From Bradyrhizobium sp. BTAi1 (GTDB lineage: Bacteria > Pseudomonadota > Alphaproteobacteria > Rhizobiales > Xanthobacteraceae), in the NCBI RefSeq assembly GCF_000015165.1, contig NC_009485.1, positions 7,087,501 through 7,151,500 on the forward strand: 64,000 bases of DNA, given 5' to 3'. The notes under the pieces are model-generated. The model was not told where the DNA came from. It saw only the letters and a list, made by a program, of their open reading frames with translations, and ran no database searches. A program made the position numbers and the translations under genes. This document shows positions 8,601 through 54,106 of the stretch, in pieces (within the stretch, counting starts at the first letter, position 1; the number at the start of each line of letters is the position of its first letter).

Positions 8601-11600
8601 GGTCCGCAGCGCCTCGTGCCGCGTCACGATCCGGTCCAGCGCGCACACCAGCGCCTCTCGCTCAAGCCTCCCGATCAGCCGCAATCCACCGGCTATGTGA
8701 TACGCCGCGCTCGCTCCCTCGAAACGTGACAGAAACCACAGCCGCTGCTGCGCAAACGACAGTGGCTGCGCCCCTTCACGCCCCGCTGGCGTGATCGACG
8801 GCAACCCGCTTGGGGCCGCATCCTTCAGACCGTTTGCCAGTTCTGACACTGTCGGACGCGCAAAAAACCCTGACAACGCCACTTCCAATGCCAGCGCCTG
8901 CCGCAAACGTGACACCACCTGCATCGCCAGCAGCGAGTGTCCGCCGAGTGCGAAGAAGTTGTCGTGGCGCCCGACACGCTCGACACCGAGCAGTTCCGCC
9001 CAGATCCGGGCGATCGCCGCCTCGGTCTCGCCCTGCGGCGGCTCGTAGGCCTGCACAGCAAACGCAGCCCCCTCCGGCGCCGGCAGCGCCTTGCGGTCCA
9101 GCTTGCCGTTCGGCGTCAGCGGCAGGCGCTCGAGATGCACATAGGCCGACGGCACCATGTAGTCCGGCAGCCGCGCCGCAAGACGGCCCCGCAGCTCCTC
9201 CGCCCCGATCGCCGCGTCGCCCACATAGTAGGCCACCAGACGCTTGTCGCCCGCGACATCCTCCCGCGCGATCACCGCGACATCGCGCACACCCGTATGC
9301 TCCGACAGCCGCGCCTCGATCTCTCCGAGCTCGATCCGGAAGCCGCGGATCTTCACCTGGAAGTCGTTGCGCCCGAGATACGCGATCGTCCCGTCGCCAA
9401 GCCACCGCCCGAGATCCCCGGTCCGATATAGCCGCGCGCCCGCCTCGCCCGAGAACCGGTCCTCCACGAACCGCTCCGCCGTCAGCTCGGGACGGTTCAG
9501 ATAGCCCCGCGCAACGCCGGCTCCGCCGATGTAGATCTCGCCCGCAACCCCGATCGGCACAGGATCGCCATACGCGTCAAGAATGTAGATCCGCGTGTTC
9601 GAGATCGGACGGCCCAGTGGAATGCTGCTCGCACGTTCGTCGACCTCGGTGATCTCATGCGTAATGGCAAACGTCGTCGTCTCCGTCGGGCCGTAGCCAT
9701 TCAGCAGATATTGCGGACGACTGTGCCGGAGAACATGACGGATGCTCCGTGGATCCAGCACGTCGCCGCCCACCAACAGATAACGCAGTCGCCGGAAGAC
9801 GCCACCGAGCAGCTCCGCATACTGCTGGAACAGACCCGCCGTGAGCCACAGAACCGTGACCCCATCCCGCTCCATGACGCTGACCAGCCGCTCGGGCTCC
9901 AGCACCGACGCCTGGTCGATCACCACGACGCATCCGCCGTTCAACAGCGGCCCCCATACCTCCATCGTCGTCGCGTCAAACGCAGGATTGGCGGCAAAAG
10001 CAACGCGATCCGACGCATTGAAGTCCGCATAGCCGTTGTTGATCACCAGCCGCCCGATCGCTCGATGCGGAATCACCACTCCCTTGGGCGTTCCCGTGGA
10101 GCCCGACGTGTACATGATGTAGGCATCACTGCCGCTGTCCCGCGACAAGCCAGGATTGGGGGCGTCTCCGGCACCGCGCAGGATATCCTCGATATCGATC
10201 CTGTGGGCCTCAAGCCCTTCCGGCAGCACCGCGCCTCGTGCCATCAACACGAGGGATGCTTCGCAATCCTTGATCATGAACGCCAATCGTTCCGCCGGGA
10301 CGTCGCGATCCAGCGGCACATAGGCTGCGCCGCATTTGAGGATCGCCAGCTCCGCAGCGACAAGTTCGATCGAACGCTCGATGCAGATCGCAACACGGTC
10401 ATCCGGCCTGACGCCGAGCTTGCGCAGATGATACGCCAGCCGGTTCGCCTGGGTGTTCAGCTCCGCATAGCTCAGCCGGCGCTCGTCATGCACCACCGCC
10501 ACCGCATCCGGCGTCCGCTCCGCCTGCGCCTCGAACAACTCGTGCACGCACACATCCTGCGGATAATCCGCCGCCGTCGCGTTCCACTCCACCAGGACGC
10601 GATGACGCTCCGCCTCGCCCTGCAGCGGCAGACGATCCACCTCCGCATGCTCGTCCGCCACCATGCCTTCCAGCAGCCGGACAAAGTACCCGACCCAGCG
10701 CTCGATCGTCCCGCGATCGAACAGCGCGGTCGCATATTCCAGCCCGCCGCTGATCGTCCCACCTGTCTCAGCCAGGCTCAGCGTCAGGTCGAACTGCGCG
10801 CTCACACGCGGCACCTCCACCGCTTCCAGCCGCAACTCCCCAAGGTCAAGACGTCCTGCCGGCAGGTTCTGCCAGACCAGCACCGCCTGGAACAGCGGCG
10901 CGTGACTCAGGCTCCGCGACGGCTGCACCAGTTCAACCACCTGCTCGAACGGCAGATCCTGGTGCTCCTGCGCCGCCACCGTCTGCGCCTTCACCCGTGC
11001 CAGAAGCTCACTCACCGACGGCGGGCCGGACAGATCGACGCGCACCGCCAACGTGTTCACGAAGAACCCGATCAGCCCGTCGATCTCGGCTCGTCCACGG
11101 TTCGCAACCGGGCTGCCGATCACCACATCCTTCTGCCCCGACAGCCGCGACAGCAGCGCCGCCCAGCCTGCCAGCAGCGTCATGTACAATGTCGTGCCGT
11201 GACGATGGCTCAGCGCCTTCAATGCCTCGGTCAGCCTCGCATCCAACCGGATCGGCACCACGGCCCCGGCATGGTCCTGCTCCGCCGGACGCGGCCGGTC
11301 CCAGGGCAGTTCCAGAAGCGCAGGCGCGCCCGACAACGCCTCCTTCCAATACGCACCCCGGCGCGCCAGAACTTCGCCCGACAGCCAGCGCCGCTGCCAG
11401 ACCGCATAGTCCCCATATTGGATCGCGAGCGGCGGCAGCGGATCTGCCTCGCCGCGCACGAACGCCGCATATAGCTGGCTCAGCTCGCGCGTCAGCACGC
11501 CCATCGACCAGCCGTCCGACACGATGTGGTGCATCGTCACCAGCACCACGTGCTCGTCCGCCGCCAGCCGCACCAGCCGGCCTCGGATCAGCGGACCACG

Positions 11601-12068
11601 CTCAAGATCGAATGACGCTGTCGCTTCCACAGCCACCAGTCGCTGCAACTCGCCTGCCGCATCCGCCGCGCCACATAGGTCGTGCGCGCTCAAGGCAAAG
11701 CCCGCCGCCGCAGCAATCCGCTGCACCGGCATGCCATCATCACCTTGCACGAACACCGTTCGCAGCGCCTCGTGCCGCGCCACGATCCGGTCCAGCGCCC
11801 GCACCAGCGCCTCTCGCTCCAGCCGCCCGATCAGCCGCAATCCGACCGCGATGTGATACGCCGTGCTCGTTCCCTCGAAACGAGACAAAAACCACAGCCG
11901 CTGCTGCGCAAACGATAATGGCAGCGCCCCCTCACGTCCCGCTGGCGTGATTGAGGGTAACCGGCTTCGATCGCCCTTAGCTTTCAAGCCGCCAGACCGC
12001 GCCAACTCAATCAATTCGAGTCGCTCGGCAACGCTCAGCTGTTCCAGGGTATTTGCGCTCTGATTCAT
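4956..12068 (-). CDS. Non-ribosomal peptide synthetase, modules 13-14 plus thioesterase (third NRPS gene)
   Basis: A 2370-residue cytosolic megasynthase, domain order C-A-T-C-A-T-TE. The N-terminal ~35 residues (LSVAERLELIELARSGGLK) look like an acceptor docking helix. Both condensation domains are ordinary LCL type (MHHIVSDGWSMG near residues 180 and 1233). Adenylation core A3 motifs (YTSGSTGTPKG, YTSGSTGQPKG) lie near 650 and 1720, and carrier sites LGGHSLL near 1044 and 2100. Specificity residues read D-A-M-W-L-G-G-T-F (Val-like) and D-A-W-F-L-G-N-V-V (Leu). The C-terminal ~250 residues are a type I thioesterase with GWSFGG (nucleophile Ser) near 2230, LIDTYY (Asp) and GAHDDVM (His), so this protein releases the product. 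It starts 12 nt after the stop of the preceding NRPS gene, with only a weak Shine-Dalgarno, suggesting translational coupling. A single TE, not the tandem TE of many Pseudomonas lipopeptide systems, is present. Carrier Ser and all core motifs look intact. Confidence 0.95.
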   Translation of the reverse strand: MNQSANTLEQLSVAERLELIELARSGGLKAKGDRSRLPSITPAGREGALPLSFAQQRLWFLSRFEGTSTAYHIAVGLRLIGRLEREALVRALDRIVARHEALRTVFVQGDDGMPVQRIAAAAGFALSAHDLCGAADAAGELQRLVAVEATASFDLERGPLIRGRLVRLAADEHVVLVTMHHIVSDGWSMGVLTRELSQLYAAFVRGEADPLPPLAIQYGDYAVWQRRWLSGEVLARRGAYWKEALSGAPALLELPWDRPRPAEQDHAGAVVPIRLDARLTEALKALSHRHGTTLYMTLLAGWAALLSRLSGQKDVVIGSPVANRGRAEIDGLIGFFVNTLAVRVDLSGPPSVSELLARVKAQTVAAQEHQDLPFEQVVELVQPSRSLSHAPLFQAVLVWQNLPAGRLDLGELRLEAVEVPRVSAQFDLTLSLAETGGTISGGLEYATALFDRGTIERWVGYFVRLLEGMVADEHAEVDRLPLQGEAERHRVLVEWNATAADYPQDVCVHELFEAQAERTPDAVAVVHDERRLSYAELNTQANRLAYHLRKLGVRPDDRVAICIERSIELVAAELAILKCGAAYVPLDRDVPAERLAFMIKDCEASLVLMARGAVLPEGLEAHRIDIEDILRGAGDAPNPGLSRDSGSDAYIMYTSGSTGTPKGVVIPHRAIGRLVINNGYADFNASDRVAFAANPAFDATTMEVWGPLLNGGCVVVIDQASVLEPERLVSVMERDGVTVLWLTAGLFQQYAELLGGVFRRLRYLLVGGDVLDPRSIRHVLRHSRPQYLLNGYGPTETTTFAITHEITEVDERASSIPLGRPISNTRIYILDAYGDPVPIGVAGEIYIGGAGVARGYLNRPELTAERFVEDRFSGEAGARLYRTGDLGRWLGDGTIAYLGRNDFQVKIRGFRIELGEIEARLSEHTGVRDVAVIAREDVAGDKRLVAYYVGDAAIGAEELRGRLAARLPDYMVPSAYVHLERLPLTPNGKLDRKALPAPEGAAFAVQAYEPPQGETEAAIARIWAELLGVERVGRHDNFFALGGHSLLAMQVVSRLRQALALEVALSGFFARPTVSELANGLKDAAPSGLPSITPAGREGAQPLSFAQQRLWFLSRFEGASAAYHIAGGLRLIGRLEREALVCALDRIVTRHEALRTVFYQGDDGLPVQQVAAAEAGFALVQHDLRGMADTAGELQRLVAVEATAPFDLERGPPIRGRLVRLDADEHVLLVTMHHIVSDGWSMGVLTRELSQLYAAFVRGEADPLPALAIQYGDYAVWQRRWLSGEGLARQGAYWKDALGGAPALLELPWDRPRPAEQNYAGAMVPVRLDGDLTGALRALSHRHGTTLYMTLLAGWAALLSRLSGQEDVVIGSPVANRGRAEIEGLIGFFVNMLALRVDVSGSPSVSELLARVKAQTVAAQEHQDLPFEQVVELVQPSRSLSHAPLFQVALAWQTMSAENLDLGELRLAPVEVPRVSAQFDLTLSLAETGGTISGGLEYATALFDRETIERWVGYFVRLLEGMVADARAPVDRLPLQGEAERHRVLVEWNATAAAYPQDVCVHELFEAQAERTPDAVAVVHEERRLSYAELNTQANRLAHHLRKLGVRPDDRVAICIARSPEMIVGLLAILKAGGAYVPLDPAYPPERLAFMLQDSAPAALLVGGGALDVLPVVEAELAASGVPVLDIGADAAQWAEAPAHNLERTETGLAPDHLAYVIYTSGSTGQPKGVMVEHRGLANLVHWHCEAFALRPGTHSSLVAGLSFDASSWEVWPALCCGGVLVVPRPETARDPEALMAWWQTQPLDVSFLPTPMAEFVLSQGLVNRHLRVLLTGGDRLRKLPKALPFALVNNYGPTETTVVATSGLLGADEAVLHIGRPISNTHIYILDAYGEPAPIGVAGEIYIGGAGVARGYLNRPELTAARFVEDRFSGEAGARLYRTGDLGRWLGDGTIAYLGRNDFQVKIRGFRIELGEIEARLSEHAGVRDVAVVAREDAPGDKRLVAYYVSDAAIGAEQLRGHLAARLPDYMVPAAYVHLDRLPLTPNGKLDRKALPAPEGTAFAAQAYEPPQGETEEVIARIWSELLGVERIGRHDNFFALGGHSLLLAKMQVRLSQAGLSLSIPRIFANPTIASLLQNDGNSPTLDFESHVVELRSPAATEAKPLFIMSQGQGSVLYGAKLAARLPDGFPIYGLTSDGQRRDHLRTVEDIAACFVAIIKQIQPAGPYRLAGWSFGGKLAYEVARQLLSAHNDVQFVGLIDTYYRRPTWISEEVMDRFLSSLSPALRQTTRRLINADNVYESEYIPIKICLFVAEAPNEDAHRGWKEVLPEHQIVTIQIPGAHDDVMSDGNIEVLVQSLSEQLLTCDETGQIG
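5690..8800 (-). other. NRPS module 14 (LCL-A-T), predicted Leu
   Basis: The condensation domain has HHIVSDG (LCL type). The adenylation domain has FDASSWEVW, VSFLPTP, LLTGGD and NNYGPTETTVV, giving D-A-W-F-L-G-N-V-V, the classical Leu code. The carrier segment GGHSLLLAKM differs from all others in the cluster and precedes the thioesterase. Confidence 0.85.
9485..10390 (-). repeat. Val-type A-domain cassette, copy in module 13
   Basis: Third copy, in a different gene, embedded between an LCL domain (not E/C) and its carrier domain. This points to swapping of the adenylation core alone. Confidence 0.83.
10419..11438 (-). repeat. LCL-domain repeat, copy in module 13
   Basis: About 1 kb near-identical to 30181-31200 (offset 19762) in module 7 of the first NRPS gene. 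Confidence 0.82.
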
Positions 12069-12080
12069 CTCAGTGCTCGG

Positions 12081-25232
<13,152 letters not shown>

Positions 25233-25233
25233 C

Positions 25234-51174
<25,941 letters not shown>

Positions 51175-51765
51175 CCCCTCAGCGTCAACGACAAAGGGGG
51201 TAGACTCGGCAGTCCAACCAATTACTACCGGAACAGCCCACCCAAGTTGCGAAGAGCGCTCTCTCCTCGGCCATTCTAAGAAAAGCGACGGCTTCGACTT
51301 GGGATGATCCTAACTTAGTCTTCATATCCAGAAGCTGACAGATCCAAACTACGCAATACAACCTTAAATAGAATATTATCGATTGGTCGAGTAGAAATCT
51401 CGTCCTGCCAACAATGGCCGCAGCAACAGGGCTGCCGCAGACCGACAACGCCCAGCAGAAGCGCGCGATTACCCGAAGCGGAATCACCAGGGCGCGCGGC
51501 TACAACTATTGTCCCGCGCCAGATACTACGCGGATCTTGTTAGCTACTGGAAGCACTGCGTCGACATCACCCCTGAATTCACGCGCGCTCGACACACTCT
51601 CTCCAATCGCCGACGGCGGACAACGTGGATGTGCGGCGCGCAGACCCCGTCACGACGAGACTGGCAGTCTGCTGAAGAACCGGCGCGTGGTCACGGATCT
51701 CGGTGATGTTGCGTTCCGGACGAGAGACCGCTGTCGGCGCGATGATCTCCGCCACGGACGTGGCC
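51175..51765. other. NRPS operon upstream region, no gene seen
   Basis: About 590 nt between the first NRPS start codon and transposase debris. It is AT-richer than the surroundings around 51300-51400 (on the minus strand, ATAATATTCTATTTAAGG). It should hold the operon promoter, but I cannot fix -10/-35 elements or an operator. Short frames here give no recognisable protein. Confidence 0.5.
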
Positions 51766-51891
51766 TCATGCGCCAATCAGCTTGAGCATCCGGGCGACGT
51801 TAGAGCCGATCAGCTTGAGGAGGACATCGCTAGGCACACGGTCGCGACCCCGGTGCTTGGCTTGGCGTATGGTTCCGTGCTGCTTGATCAT
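51766..51891 (-). pseudogene. Possible transposase C-terminal remnant
   Basis: A 41-codon frame (ATG at 51891, TGA at 51766-51768) encodes a basic peptide with RQAKHRGRDRVPSDVLLKLI and ending RMLKLIGA. It has the look of a transposase C-terminus and lies directly downstream of other transposase debris on the same strand. The IS family is not identified, so this is a weak call. Confidence 0.35.
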
Positions 51892-51896
51892 GGCCA

Positions 51897-52340
51897 GACA
51901 TGGACGGGGCGATATCCGTACCTCACCCGTGTCTGACAGACGTCCTTGATCCGATTCTTGAGAGCCGCCTGGTCGCCACGCTTGGACTTGTAAACATACC
52001 GTGCGCGATCGATCCGAAGTGCCGAACAGGCCCGCCTGATCGAGACCTTCCAGTCGTTCCGCACCTTGTCGACAAGCTCACGCTTGCGGCCAGGCTTCAG
52101 AGCTTGTTTTGAGAGCACATCCTGCAGCATGGCCTTTGCCTCCACCAGGATCGGCACGCGGACACCGCACGCCTTGCGGCGGGTACGGCGCTTGCGCACT
52201 GCGAGCCCTTCCTCCCGGTAGAGCCGGTGGATCCGATTGATCCCGGACGGCTCGCCCTCACGCGGCAGCAGGATGAACAGCCGCCGATAACCGAAGCGCC
52301 GCCGCTCGCAGGCGAGCTCACGCAAGCGCCGCCGAAGCCC
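51897..52340 (-). pseudogene. IS3-family OrfB transposase fragments, rearranged
   Basis: One open frame joins two pieces of IS3-type OrfB in the wrong order. The piece at 52131-52340 has RRRLRELACERRRFGYRRL and NRIHRLYREEGLAVRKRR, the helix-turn-helix/HTH_21 region just before the catalytic core. The piece at 51897-52130 has LKPGRKRELVDKVRNDWKVS and KNRIKDVCQTRVRYGYRPVH, the N-terminus of an OrfB of another IS3 subgroup. Both end at the equivalent R-x-GYR segment, and neither retains the DDE catalytic domain. They are relics of at least two insertions. They lie between the NRPS operon and a relaxase fragment, suggesting repeated insertions at this edge of the NRPS region. Confidence 0.75.
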
Positions 52341-52361
52341 GGTGTCAGGTGGCCGACGGGA

Positions 52362-52498
52362 TCCGTGCGCTTCGCCCTCAAGGATTACAACCGGATCGAC
52401 CATGGCTATGCGGCAACGATCCACAAGGCGCAGGGCATGACTGGGGAGCGCGTCCATGTGCTGGCGATGCCGGGCATGGACGCCCACAGCCACTGGAT
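52362..52498 (+). pseudogene. TraA-type conjugative relaxase/helicase fragment
   Basis: About 45 codons on the plus strand encode RFALKDYNRIDHGYAATIHK followed by AQGMTGERVHVLAMPGMDAH. This matches the late helicase motifs (motif V region) of TraA relaxases of Ti/Sym-type plasmids and rhizobial integrative elements. There is no start, no relaxase domain and no normal continuation. The fragment abuts IS3 debris on its left and is oriented toward tRNA-His. It is evidence that a conjugative element once occupied or ended at this locus. Confidence 0.75.
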
Positions 52499-52817
52499 CG
52501 CAGATCCGGTCGGATGGCGACCCAGAGATCGCTTCCCAAACTCAGGCCCCAACCAGAGGCTCGAGTCGTGATGAACACGAAATAGCTTGGTCCGGGTGCA
52601 ATCCGGAGACGTGACTACCCGCCGTCGTGCCATCCCGCAATTGCGGCTTCGGAGCTCTTAGGCCGTCGATCGAGCGGTACTGCGAAGCGCGGATGATGCG
52701 TCGGCAGATTTTTCCGACGGACTTGGCAACGGCAATGCTTCGCTCGCGTGTGGTTGCTGGATGGTAGCCAGCCCGAGCGGCCAGCGCGCGAAACTTCGCG
52801 CAAGCCATTGATTTCAT
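52499..52817. other. Spacer between relaxase fragment and tRNA-His, no gene
   Basis: 320 nt with no recognisable protein or clear repeat; short frames on both strands look random. It could contain a decayed attachment-site region. Confidence 0.45.
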
Positions 52818-52894
52818 TGGTACAGTTGGGTGGGCTCGAACCACCGACCTCCTGTTCCACAGACAGGCGCTCTAACCAACTGAGCTACAACTGC
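52818..52894 (-). tRNA. tRNA-His (anticodon GTG), CCA encoded
   Basis: The minus strand folds as a complete cloverleaf. The acceptor GCAGTTG pairs with CAACTGT (first pair G-U), the D arm is GCTC/GAGC, and the anticodon stem CCTGT/ACAGG carries loop CTGTGGA, so the anticodon is GTG. The T arm is GGTGG-TTCGAGC-CCACC. The discriminator is A73 followed by encoded CCA. There is no G-1 with C73 as in most bacteria; this A73 form is known for alphaproteobacterial tRNA-His. The 3' end faces the relaxase/transposase debris, the usual orientation for an island integrated at a tRNA. Confidence 0.95.
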
Positions 52895-53042
52895 ATCCGT
52901 CATGACGCCACCCCACAAGGGGGCGCCGAACGGGCCGGAAACTAGGTGCAACGCGCGAATTTGGCAAGGCCGAGAACGGATAAAGTCGCGCGCCATACCG
53001 CCGTTTGTTTCACCCCACGGGACCGCCCCGAGACCGGTCTCC

Positions 53043-53077
53043 AAAAAATCGAGCTCGCAAACGGCAAATTTGCGAGC
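53043..53077 (-). terminator. Intrinsic terminator of the phasin gene
   Basis: On the minus strand a 9-bp perfect stem (GCTCGCAAA / TTTGCGAGC at 53053-53061 and 53069-53077, loop of 7) is followed by TTTTTT. It lies about 75 nt after the phasin stop. Confidence 0.85.
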
Positions 53078-53149
53078 CCCAGAAAGCTGAGAATTGCCGT
53101 TCCGGCAGCGCCCGGCCGTGCCGCGCGCTCCACGGACAAGCCGCCGGTC

Positions 53150-53584
53150 TCAGGCCGCGGTCTTGAACAGCTTGGTGGCGCTTTCCTTGATCGGCTCCAC
53201 GGTCTCGGTCGCAACCTTCTGGCCGAGCTCGGCGAGTTCCTTGGCCTGACCGGTGAACGTCTCGAACTGTTTGCGGACGAAACCGCTCCACAGCTCCAGC
53301 GCCTCGGACGGCGACTTCACGCCGAACAGCTCCTGAGCGAAGTCGAGCGAAGCGGTCGTGTTCGCCTTGGTGAACTCCATGACCTTGGACGAATAGGTGC
53401 CAGCGCCCTTGCTTGCGTTGGCAAAAAACGCCTCGATGGCCGAATTGTGGGTCTCGGCTGCATCCTTGAATTTCGCATAGTTTTCGCGGGCCTGCGACAC
53501 GCCTTTTTCGGCGAGCGCGCGCACCTGCTCGGGAACCTCGAACGGAATGATGGACGCTGAGAAAGGATCGGTGGCATTGGTCAT
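53150..53584 (-). CDS. Phasin family protein (PHB granule-associated)
   Basis: A 144-residue, mostly helical protein of the alphaproteobacterial phasin family. It has FEVPEQVRALAEKGVSQARE, then KFKDAAETHN, then SSKVMEFTKANTTASLDFAQ and LFGVKSPSEALELWSGFVRK. It ends in a Lys/Ala-rich amphipathic helix (KESATKLFKTAA). Phasins coat polyhydroxybutyrate granules and set their number and size. The frame is open much further upstream, but I choose the ATG at 53584 (MTNATDPF) because GAAGG stands 9 nt before it and similarity to phasins begins there. It has its own terminator and is not part of an operon. Confidence 0.9.
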   Translation of the reverse strand: MTNATDPFSASIIPFEVPEQVRALAEKGVSQARENYAKFKDAAETHNSAIEAFFANASKGAGTYSSKVMEFTKANTTASLDFAQELFGVKSPSEALELWSGFVRKQFETFTGQAKELAELGQKVATETVEPIKESATKLFKTAA

Positions 53585-54106
53585 GGCATGCATCCTTCGA
53601 ACATTGACGTTGGACCGGCCCGGCAATCGGGCGTCACTTCGGATCACGCAGAGGAACCGCCCCTGGGAGGTAGCAACAACCTCGCGTAGAGCTATATCGT
53701 GTCGAATTTGTGCAACGCAATGAAAATTCCACAATCAGGAACTCCCGCCGGATTCGGATTTGCAGGATAGGCTTGATTGATCGCGCGCTTCGACAGTGCT
53801 CAGGGCCTGCAGCGCGCCGAACAGCGGGGGCACCACGACTGCCGTCACCGGGCCGCCTTGGTCTGTTCAGACCCTGCCATACTCAACCGCGTCGCCATCC
53901 TTGTGGCAGGGCAGCGGCCTCCCAGAGCAGACGGATGTCCCCACTGGGGCGCGGCAGGAACACATTAAGGTTATCCAAGCTTTAGCACGCCAGGACCTCG
54001 GCCCGGCCGTGGACCTCGGACGGCAACATGCGCGATAGTAACGAATTCTTAACGCTGCCGTTGCGGCGCCGATCAACGTCATGAGAGCCACCGCCGTCGT
54101 CGCGCC
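53585..54106. other. Divergent intergenic region, no gene
   Basis: About 520 nt between the phasin and the divergently oriented sensor kinase. It should carry both promoters. I see no convincing small gene or RNA. Confidence 0.5.

Larger units (their letters stand above)
8801..12068 (-). other. NRPS module 13 (LCL-A-T), predicted Val (aliphatic)
   Basis: An LCL condensation domain (HHIVSDG), so the upstream Ser12 is used as L. The adenylation pocket comes from FDATTMEVW, VLWLTAG, LLVGGD and NGYGPTETTTF: D-A-M-W-L-G-G-T-F. This is two residues from the Val code D-A-F-W-I-G-G-T-F. The A-domain core is nearly identical to modules 4 and 5. Confidence 0.75.

Noticed and set aside
53585..53734. 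Extended N-terminus of the phasin from TTG 53734
   Set aside because: A strong GAAGG precedes the ATG at 53584 and the extra 50 residues do not resemble phasins.
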